A stretch of DNA of 64,000 nucleotides, taken from positions 18,595 to 82,594 of the forward strand of contig JACCQO010000015.1 of the NCBI GenBank assembly GCA_015709205.1, written 5' to 3'. Position numbers and translations under genes: made by a program. The notes beneath the pieces were generated by a model that saw only the letters and a program-made list of their open reading frames with translations, did no database searches and was not told where the DNA came from. This document shows positions 8,173-20,408 of the stretch, piece by piece. The stretch comes from Desulfovibrionaceae bacterium. GTDB lineage: Bacteria; Desulfobacterota; Desulfovibrionia; Desulfovibrionales; Desulfovibrionaceae. Positions within the stretch are counted from its first letter, which is position 1, and each line of letters begins with the position of its first letter.

Positions 8173-8982
8173 ATGACCACCCCGGATCCCTCCCGGCTGC
8201 TGCCGGAGGTCCTGGCCGCCGTGGCGGCCACGGACGCCATAGTCCGCGACCACTGGGACAAGCCGCGCCACGTGCGCCTCAAGGGCCGCATCGACCTGGT
8301 CACCGAAACCGACGTGACCGTGGAGCGCGAGCTGACCGCGCGCCTGACGCGCCTGTTGCCGGGCTCCACCATGCTGGCCGAAGAGTCAGCACCCGGCGCG
8401 GAGCTGGGCGCGGCCACCTGGATCGTGGACCCGCTGGACGGGACCACCAACTTCGCGCACAAGCTGCCCGTGGTGGCCACCAGCGTGGGCCTCTGGGACG
8501 GGGAGGGCATTTGCCTCGGAGTCGTCAGCCTGCCGATCCTGCACGAAACCTTCTGGGCCGTGCGCGGCAAGGGGGCCTGGACCGCCCCGGCCCCGCGCCT
8601 GGCCGGGGCCGAGCGCATCCACGTCACCGAGACCGGGGACCTGGAGCAGGCCCTGGTGGCCACGGGCTTTCCCTACGGCATCCGGGAGGAGTGCGCGGAC
8701 ATCGTGGCACGGTTGGCCCGGGTGCTGCCCGTGGCGCGCGGGGTGCGGCGCATGGGCTCGGCGGCCACGGACCTGGCCTACACGGCCTGCGGCCGCATGG
8801 ACGCCTTCTACGAAACCAGCCTCAAGCCCTGGGACACGGCCGCGGGCTGGCTGCTGGTGGAGGAGGCGGGCGGCCGCGTGACGCGCTTCGCCCCGGCCGA
8901 GCCGTACTACCCCGGCGCGCCCACGCTCCTGGCCAGCAACGGCCGCGTGCACGACGCCCTTGAAGCGCTGCTTGAGCTTTAA
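8173..8982 (+). CDS. Inositol-1-monophosphatase family protein (SuhB-like)
   Basis: This 269-residue lithium-sensitive-type phosphatase should hydrolyse inositol phosphates or related sugar phosphates with Mg2+. The metal site is visible: AEESA (Glu), WIVDPLDGTTNFAH (Asp-Pro-Leu-Asp-Gly-Thr) and the C-terminal KPWDTAAGWLLVEEAGG. Length is normal for SuhB. ATG 8173 has AAGGAG 7 nt upstream. The substrate cannot be fixed from sequence. Close homologues range from SuhB to fructose-1,6-bisphosphatase and CysQ-like enzymes. It lies between the mreB terminator and a weak terminator, so it is probably monocistronic. Confidence 0.88.
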   Translation: MTTPDPSRLLPEVLAAVAATDAIVRDHWDKPRHVRLKGRIDLVTETDVTVERELTARLTRLLPGSTMLAEESAPGAELGAATWIVDPLDGTTNFAHKLPVVATSVGLWDGEGICLGVVSLPILHETFWAVRGKGAWTAPAPRLAGAERIHVTETGDLEQALVATGFPYGIREECADIVARLARVLPVARGVRRMGSAATDLAYTACGRMDAFYETSLKPWDTAAGWLLVEEAGGRVTRFAPAEPYYPGAPTLLASNGRVHDALEALLEL

Positions 8983-9016
8983 CCTTCCCTTTCCCGCAAC
9001 CAACCGAGCCTAAAGA

Positions 9017-9049
9017 AAAAAGCCCGGGGCGTCGTGCTCCGGGTCTTTG
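9017..9049 (+). terminator. Weak terminator-like hairpin between convergent genes
   Basis: AGCCCGG (9021-9027) can pair with CCGGGTCT (9039-9046) with one bulged base, flanked by an A-run on the left and only three T on the right. It lies between the convergent monophosphatase and Nudix genes and could serve either strand. Confidence 0.4.
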
Positions 9050-9095
9050 CCGTTCCATCTTACCAACACTGCCGGGCAGGGTGCGTCGCAATGGC

Positions 9096-9725
9096 CTACG
9101 GCAGGCTTGAAGGCGGGAAGACCAGGCCGGTCTCCCAGCAGTGCACCAGGGCCGGAGTGAGCAGGTCGCGGCACTGTTCCGCCAGATAGGCCAGTTCGTC
9201 GCGGTCCACGAACATGCCGTCCTCGCTTGCGGCGGACGCGGGCACCTCGCGCACGCGCACGGCGGCGTACAGCGTCACGAACTCGTTGCCCGTGGCCGTG
9301 GAGGCGGGCACGGCCATGCGCAGGGTCAGGCGCGACGCGCGCACGCCCAGGTCGCGCTCCAGGTGTCGATGCGCGGCCTCCTCGCGCGACTCTCCGACGC
9401 GCACGTGGCCCGCGGCCGAAACGTCCCAGCGGCCGGGGAACAGCCGCCGCCCGGGCCCGCGCTTGCGCAGATAAAGCCGCCCGCGCGCGTCGTAGAGCAG
9501 CACGATGACCGCGCGGTGACCCAAGCCCTGGCGGTGGACCTCCTCCAGGGGCAGCATGGCCACGGGCCGGTCCCGGGCATCGACCACCTCGACCCGCTCC
9601 GCGCCGCCGGACCCGGCCGCGCCGGAAACGCCGCCCGCCAGGATCGAGGAAACGCGGGCCAGGGCCGCGTCCGCCGCCTGTCTCGGGAAGAGGGGCACAG
9701 AGATGTTTGGATTTTTTTGCGACAT
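9096..9725 (-). CDS. Nudix-fold protein with degenerate Nudix box
   Basis: This 209-residue protein resembles YfcD/IDI-type Nudix hydrolases: an N-terminal segment VEVVDARDRPVAMLPLEEVH, then a Nudix core (LYLRKRGPG, WDVSAAGHVRVGE) and a C-terminal helix. The Nudix box reads GHVRVGESREEAAHRHLERDLGV. Against GX5EX7REUXEEXGU the opening Gly and Glu are kept. The metal-binding block is RHLERD, so the usual glutamates are replaced by His, Arg and Asp. Hydrolase activity may be weak or lost. ATG 9725 has GGAG upstream and is nearly back-to-back with rimI, so the two starts share a very short divergent promoter. Confidence 0.82.
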   Translation of the reverse strand: MSQKNPNISVPLFPRQAADAALARVSSILAGGVSGAAGSGGAERVEVVDARDRPVAMLPLEEVHRQGLGHRAVIVLLYDARGRLYLRKRGPGRRLFPGRWDVSAAGHVRVGESREEAAHRHLERDLGVRASRLTLRMAVPASTATGNEFVTLYAAVRVREVPASAASEDGMFVDRDELAYLAEQCRDLLTPALVHCWETGLVFPPSSLP

Positions 9726-9742
9726 GGCGCTACACTCCGGGG

Positions 9743-10395
9743 ATGGACGCAGAAAAGCACGAGCCGGGCCGCGCGAAACGGGACGGGGCGGGGCTGGACG
9801 GCCTCACGGCCGAGGCCGTGGCCCGGGCCGAGTTCGCGCGCCTGACCCAAAGCGACCTCGGCCAGGTGCTGGAACTGGAACGCGCCTGCTTTTCCACGCC
9901 CTGGAACGAAAAGCAGTTCAACCTTGCCCTGCAACAGAAGATCTTTCATCTCTTCGGGCTCAAGGCGAACGGCGACCTGCTGGCGTACATGGCCTTCTAC
10001 CATGCGGCCGACGAGATGGAAATCCTGAACATCGGCGTGGCCCCGGCGCACCGCCGCAGGGGCGCGGGCCGACGCCTCCTGGGCCTGGTCCTGGGCATCG
10101 CCCGGCGCATGGGCGTACGCCGGGCCTTCCTGGAGGTGCGGCGCTCCAATGCGCCCGCCCGGACCCTTTACGCCGGGTTCGGGTTCGAGCACGCCGGCGT
10201 GCGCGCTGGCTACTACACGGACACGGGCGAGGACGCCCTGGTCCTGTGCCGCGACCTGGACGGCGAGGTGGCCTTCGACGCGCGGCGCGCCGCCGGAGCG
10301 CAGCCCAGCGCAGCAACGAGCGAAAACGAGACCGCGGGGGCCGGACGCCCGCCCGCGGGCCAACGGCACAACCCTCCAGCCAAGGAGCCGATTCC

Positions 10396-10399
<4 letters not shown>
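9743..10399 (+). CDS. rimI: GNAT acetyltransferase, ribosomal protein S18-alanine N-acetyltransferase RimI type
   Basis: The protein (218 residues) has the GNAT core: LERACFSTPWNEKQF at the N-terminus, the acetyl-CoA loop VAPAHRRRGAGRRLL (motif A, R/Q-x-x-G-x-G/A), and RRSNAPARTLYAGFGFEHAGVRAGYY, all close to RimI. RimI acetylates the N-terminal alanine of ribosomal protein S18. A tail of about 50 low-complexity residues extends past the usual end. ATG 9743 is chosen; an in-frame upstream ATG at 9707 overlaps the Nudix gene. The stop overlaps the tpiA start as ATGA. Related GNATs could have other substrates, so the exact target is inferred. Confidence 0.85.
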
Positions 10400-11148
<749 letters not shown>

Positions 11149-11184
11149 TCCCCACCTGCGTGAAAACGCCCAAGGAGCTCTGAA

Positions 11185-11598
11185 TTGCAAGCCTTTGTCC
11201 TGACCCTGCACGTCATCGCCTGCATCGTCCTCATCTGCCTGGTCCTGCTGCAGTCCGGCAAGGAAGGCATGGGGGTCATCTTCGGCGGCGGCAGCAGTTC
11301 GGTCTTCGGCAGTTCCGGCGCGGGCGGCCTGCTGGTCAAGCTGACCGCCATCGTGGCCACGGTTTTCCTGATCACGTCGCTGACCTACAACATGATGACC
11401 AGCGCGCCCCGCACCTCGCACTCCGGCAGCATCATGGAGACCACGGAACCCGTGGAGAAGAAGGCCCCGGCCGTGCAGATCGAGGAGACCGCGCCCGCCG
11501 AGCAGAAGGCCGACGCAGCAGCTCCGGCCGAACAGCAGGCTCCCGCCGCGGCGCAGGAGGCTCCGGCTCCGGCCCAGGAGCAGGGGGAAAAGAAGTAG
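11185..11598 (+). CDS. secG: Preprotein translocase subunit SecG
   Basis: SecG is the small SecYEG subunit in the inner membrane. The protein has 137 residues with two membrane helices, about 3-22 and 50-70, joined by the conserved loop LLQSGKEGMGVIFGGGSSSVFGSSG. The C-terminal half is a long Ala/Glu/Pro-rich cytoplasmic tail, longer than in E. coli SecG. The start is TTG 11185 with AAGGAG 8 nt upstream. It follows tpiA in the same direction and precedes tRNA-Leu. Confidence 0.93.
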   Translation: MQAFVLTLHVIACIVLICLVLLQSGKEGMGVIFGGGSSSVFGSSGAGGLLVKLTAIVATVFLITSLTYNMMTSAPRTSHSGSIMETTEPVEKKAPAVQIEETAPAEQKADAAAPAEQQAPAAAQEAPAPAQEQGEKK

Positions 11599-11609
11599 AA
11601 GAAATTTGG

Positions 11610-11696
11610 GCCGAAGTGGTGGAACTGGTAGACACGCTATCTTGAGGGGGTAGTGGACCAACGTCCGTGGGGGTTCGAGTCCCCCCTTCGGCACCA
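11610..11696 (+). tRNA. tRNA-Leu, anticodon GAG
   Basis: The acceptor stem GCCGAAG pairs with CTTCGGC (11686-11692), followed by discriminator A and encoded CCA. The anticodon stem CTATC/GGTAG encloses loop TTGAGGG with anticodon GAG at 11644-11646, reading CUC and CUU. A long variable arm and the T-loop TTCGAGT confirm a class II tRNA. Confidence 0.96.
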
Positions 11697-11706
11697 TCGT
11701 TCATAG

Positions 11707-11738
11707 AAGTCCCGGCCGTTCGGCCGGGACTTTTTTTT
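11707..11738 (+). terminator. Terminator after secG-tRNA-Leu
   Basis: Twelve-base arms AAGTCCCGGCCG and CGGCCGGGACTT are followed by an eight-T run (11731-11738). It ends the rimI-tpiA-secG-tRNA unit. Confidence 0.92.
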
Positions 11739-11874
11739 CGCCCGCGCCCGGATGGCGTACCGGGCACCCCGACGCGCCCGCCGCGTTGACCCGCCTCCGT
11801 CGCCACGCTACAGTCGCCGAACGTCCGTGCCCCGACCCGGGTCCGCACGGACAGTTCTCGTTTCCGGGGCAGCA

Positions 11875-14919
<3,045 letters not shown>

Positions 14920-14977
14920 CCCCGTCCGTCGGCGTCGGGCCGCGCTGGGCCGCGCCATGAGGACCGTTTCGTTACCA

Positions 14978-15006
14978 TTGACTTGCCCCTGGATCGCCGC
15001 TACGTC
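14978..15006 (+). promoter_or_regulatory. Possible sigma-70 promoter upstream of response regulator
   Basis: TTGACT (14978-14983) lies 17 bp from TACGTC (15001-15006), about 125 bp before the regulator start. The -35 is good (5 of 6) and the -10 is poor, so this is a candidate only. Confidence 0.3.
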
Positions 15007-15131
15007 TTGAAGAATCCGGGGGGAGGGAACAGCCCGACCCCTGCGACGCCCAAAGGACGTGCGCCTGCGCGGAAACCCGCTGAGCCCGAGCCCGGGAAGC
15101 CCGACCGAGCACAAAAAGGAAACGACGCGAC

Positions 15132-15503
15132 ATGGGCCTGATCCTCGTCATCGACGATGCGCCGATCATCCGCGAGCTGCTCAAGAGCGTGCTCGAAGCC
15201 GACGGCCACGAAGTGCTTACCGCAGAAGACGGCGACACGGCCCTGGGCCTGTTCGCGACCCGGGACGTGGACCTGAGCATCGTGGACATCTTCCTGCCCG
15301 GCCGCGGCGGGCTGGAGGTCATCGGCGAACTGGTGACCAAGCCCGGCCACCGCGTCATCGCCATTTCCGGCGGCGAGGCCTTCAACCCCGGCTCCGTGCT
15401 GGAACTGGCGGACATCTACGGCGTGGCGCGGACCTTTTCCAAACCCATCGACACCCGGGAACTGGCCCGGGTCGTCAAGGAACTGCTGGCCGCGGCCGAC
15501 TGA
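15132..15503 (+). CDS. Single-domain response regulator (CheY-like receiver)
   Basis: This 123-residue protein is a stand-alone receiver domain. It has the acidic pair in VIDDAP, phospho-acceptor Asp52 in LSIVDIFLP, a switch Ser in AISGGEA, and Lys in FSKPID. With no output domain it must act by protein contact or as a phosphate shuttle. It lies between two hybrid kinases that each carry an HPt domain, so either could phosphorylate it. ATG 15132 follows AAAAGGAAAC. It is followed 48 bp later by a small rubredoxin gene in the same direction. Confidence 0.92.
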   Translation: MGLILVIDDAPIIRELLKSVLEADGHEVLTAEDGDTALGLFATRDVDLSIVDIFLPGRGGLEVIGELVTKPGHRVIAISGGEAFNPGSVLELADIYGVARTFSKPIDTRELARVVKELLAAAD

Positions 15504-15551
15504 GCCGACTCCGGCAGAACCCCATCAACACCCGTTTCGGAGGCCACTGTC

Positions 15552-15707
15552 ATGGACAAATGGGAATGCCCCTGCGGCTACGTGTACGATCCCGCCGAAG
15601 GCGACGCCGAGAACAACATCCCGGCCGGAACCCCCTTCGAGGACCTGCCCGACGACTGGACCTGCCCCAAGTGTGGGGCGGAGAAGGAATACTTCGAGAA
15701 AGTCTAG
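15552..15707 (+). CDS. Rubredoxin, 51 aa, with CX1C first iron ligand pair
   Basis: This short gene encodes a complete rubredoxin, a one-iron Fe(Cys)4 electron carrier. It starts [18 protein letters not shown] and ends [18 protein letters not shown]. The C-terminal ligand pair is the normal CPKCG (CX2C). The N-terminal pair is ECPCG, with one residue between cysteines instead of two (CX1C). The rest, including [13 protein letters not shown], is standard. ATG 15552 is preceded by GGAGGCC about 10 nt upstream. It is downstream of a response regulator and ends at a strong terminator. In sulfate reducers rubredoxins pass electrons to oxygen and superoxide reductases; no such partner is adjacent here. 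Confidence 0.93.
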   Translation: MDKWECPCGYVYDPAEGDAENNIPAGTPFEDLPDDWTCPKCGAEKEYFEKV

Positions 15708-15722
15708 GCGCGCGCGCCCTGC

Positions 15723-15750
15723 AGCGGCCCTCCGGGGCCGCTTTTTTTTT
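15723..15750 (+). terminator. Terminator after rubredoxin
   Basis: Arms AGCGGCCC and GGGCCGCT enclose a TCCG loop and are followed by nine T. Confidence 0.92.
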
Positions 15751-15868
15751 GCCCGCCGGGCCGGGGGCTCAAGGGCCGTTATTTTTTGCTCCCGCCCTGT
15801 GGACAGCGGGGGGACGAAGCCGCATACTGAAGGCCTAATTGGCAGTGCCCACAGGCAAGGATGCAACA

Positions 15869-18373
<2,505 letters not shown>

Positions 18374-18393
18374 CGGCCTTTCATTCCGTCCAT

Positions 18394-18429
18394 AAAAAAA
18401 GCCGCCCCGAACGGGGCGGCTTCCTTTTT
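18394..18429. terminator. Bidirectional terminator between hybrid kinase and lysA
   Basis: The GC-rich hairpin GCCGCCCC/GGGGCGGC (18401-18420) has seven A on the left and a T-rich tract on the right, so it can stop transcription from both convergent genes. Confidence 0.88.
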
Positions 18430-18445
18430 CCATGAAACCGGCCAG

Positions 18446-19681
18446 CTACAGTTCCAGGGCCACCAGGTCCTCATAGCTTTCGCGGCGCCGGGCCAGGATT
18501 GCGGCATCGCCGCTCACCAGCACCTCGGCCGCGCGCGGGCGTGAGTTGTACTGCGAGCTCATCACGAAGCCGTAGGCCCCGGCCGAAAAGGCGGCCAAGT
18601 ACTCCCCGGCCTCCACGGTCGGCAGCTCGCGATCGCGGGCCAGAAAATCGCCGGACTCGCAGATCGGGCCGACCACGTCCACGTTCAGCACCGGCCGCTG
18701 CTTGGGCTCCACCTCGGCGATGCGATGGAAGGAGCCGTAGAGCGAGGGACGGATGAGGTCGTTCATGGCCGCGTCCACGATGACGAAATGCTTGCTGGGC
18801 GTGTCCTTGACGTAGGTCACGCGCGTCACCAGGATGCCCGCGTTGCCCACGATGACGCGCCCGGGCTCCAGGATCAGGGTCAGGTCCGTGCCCGCGAGCA
18901 CCTTGGACACGGCCGCGCCGAACTCGCGCGGATGCGGCGGGGTCTCCTCGTCGTAGGTGATGCCCAGGCCGCCGCCCAGGTCCAGGTAGCGGATGGCCAC
19001 GCCCAGGTCGGCCAGGCGCGCCCGGAAGTGCATGATCTTGTCCAAGGCCTCCATGAAGGGATCGATGGTCGTCAGCTGCGAGCCGATGTGGCAGTCGATG
19101 CCCACGGGCTCCACGCCCTCCATGTCCCGCGCGGCCTGGTAGGCGGCCAGGGAGGTCTCCATGTCCAGGCCGAACTTGCTCTTCTTCAGCCCCGTGGCCA
19201 CGTAGGGGTGGGTCTTGGGGTCCACGTCCGGGTTGATGCGCAGGCTGATGCGCGCCGTGGTGCCCATGTCGCGGGCAATGGCGCCGATGCGCGCCAGCTC
19301 GGCCTCGGACTCCACGTTGAACATCAGGATGCCCGCGGTCAGGGCCTCGCGGATCTCCTCGTCGCGCTTGCCCACGCCGGAATAGACGATCTTGTCCGTG
19401 GCCACCCCGGCCTTGCGGGCGCGGTAGAGTTCGCCGCCGGAGACGATGTCCATGCCCGCGCCCATGGAGCCGAGCAGGGAGAGCACGCGCAGGTTGGAAT
19501 TGGCCTTGACCGAGTAGCAGGTCATGTGCGGGCAGGAGAAGGCCGAATCGAAGGCCTCGAAGTGCCGCCTGAGCGTGGCTTCGGAGTAGACGTAGAGCGG
19601 GGTCCCGTAGGTGCGCGCCAGCTCGGGCACGGGGACGTTCTCGGCGTGGAGCACGCCGTCCTTGTATTCGAAATGGTGCAT
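18446..19681 (-). CDS. lysA: Diaminopimelate decarboxylase
   Basis: LysA decarboxylates meso-diaminopimelate to L-lysine using pyridoxal phosphate, the last step of lysine synthesis. The 411-residue fold-III enzyme has Lys59 in CYSVKANSN as the cofactor Schiff base, HIGSQL, DLGGGLGI and the glycine-rich LEPGRVIVGNAG for phosphate binding. GPICESGD and a C-terminal SAGAYGFVMSSQYN supply the second active-site half. ATG 19681 follows AAGGAG. dapL, 10 kb away, supplies the upstream aminotransferase route, so the two fit one pathway although they are not in one operon. Confidence 0.96.
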   Translation of the reverse strand: MHHFEYKDGVLHAENVPVPELARTYGTPLYVYSEATLRRHFEAFDSAFSCPHMTCYSVKANSNLRVLSLLGSMGAGMDIVSGGELYRARKAGVATDKIVYSGVGKRDEEIREALTAGILMFNVESEAELARIGAIARDMGTTARISLRINPDVDPKTHPYVATGLKKSKFGLDMETSLAAYQAARDMEGVEPVGIDCHIGSQLTTIDPFMEALDKIMHFRARLADLGVAIRYLDLGGGLGITYDEETPPHPREFGAAVSKVLAGTDLTLILEPGRVIVGNAGILVTRVTYVKDTPSKHFVIVDAAMNDLIRPSLYGSFHRIAEVEPKQRPVLNVDVVGPICESGDFLARDRELPTVEAGEYLAAFSAGAYGFVMSSQYNSRPRAAEVLVSGDAAILARRRESYEDLVALEL

Positions 19682-19819
19682 GCAAAGATTCTCCTTGGGA
19701 TGGACGAATGCGCTTGAGGGAATCGGGATCGAAGCGGTGCGGCAAACGCCTTCCTAAAGTCTTGGGCCCGCTTTGTCCAGAGGCGCGCAACGGCCGCGGG
19801 CGAGGCCCGAAAAGGCCTC

Positions 19820-20407
19820 CTAGGGCGCGGCGGGCGCGGCTTCAAGCCGTGCGTCCGGCGGCATGTCCTGGGGCAGCATGTCCTGCTGCTGGGCCTGGGC
19901 TTCGCCGTCCTTGTTCACGGCACTTTTCTCCGTGGCATTTTTTTCCGTGGCATTTTTCTCCGTGGGCCTCGGCGCACGGGTCACGATGACCTTGGAGGGC
20001 ACGTCGCCCAGGGAGGAGAGCAGATTGCGGCCCACGACGCGCCAGCGGAACACGTCGCGCGGCGCGTCCGGGCAGTAGCGCAGCCTAAACTGCGGTCCCT
20101 GCGCGGTGAACGCCTTGGAATCGCGCCGAATCTCCAGCCGCTTGTCCGGGTTGAAGGGACACCCCAGGCAGTCCGTCTCGCCGGAAAGCTCCAAGGCGAC
20201 CAGGGACAAGTTGCGCCAGGCTCCGCCCACGCCGGCCGCGACCACCAGGCAGCCGTCGTCCACGTAGCCGGACACGGAATTCCACTTGAATTCCTCGCTC
20301 TCGGACTGCGGATGCGGCCAATCCTTCTTGCCGCATCCCGCGGCCAGCAGCGCCGCGCCGAACAGAACCAGCGCCGCCACGGCGAACCGAACGAAACGTC
20401 GCATCAT
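19820..20407 (-). CDS. Putative lipoprotein, 195 aa
   Basis: The N-terminus is a lipoprotein signal: MMRR, a hydrophobic stretch, and lipobox LAAGC with Cys25, so the mature protein should be lipid-anchored at the periplasmic face. The body contains CLGCPF (a Cys pair), a further Cys in RYCPD, and FRWRVVGRNL. The tail has short repeats of TEKNA and a Gln/Pro/Ala-rich end. I do not recognise the family. The start at 20407 is one base past the end of mutS in the same direction, so it is probably the last gene of the mutS transcript and translationally coupled. Function unknown. Confidence 0.75.
   Translation of the reverse strand: MMRRFVRFAVAALVLFGAALLAAGCGKKDWPHPQSESEEFKWNSVSGYVDDGCLVVAAGVGGAWRNLSLVALELSGETDCLGCPFNPDKRLEIRRDSKAFTAQGPQFRLRYCPDAPRDVFRWRVVGRNLLSSLGDVPSKVIVTRAPRPTEKNATEKNATEKSAVNKDGEAQAQQQDMLPQDMPPDARLEAAPAAP
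19920..19964. repeat. 15-bp tandem repeat (3 copies) inside the lipoprotein gene
   Basis: Three 15-bp units at 19920-19934, 19935-19949 and 19950-19964 follow GCATTTTTCTCCGTG with one or two changes. They encode the repeated peptide TEKNA/TEKSA on the minus strand. The unit is a multiple of three, so copy-number change would lengthen the protein without shifting frame. Each holds a T-run of four to seven bases. Confidence 0.85.
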
Positions 20408-20408
20408 C

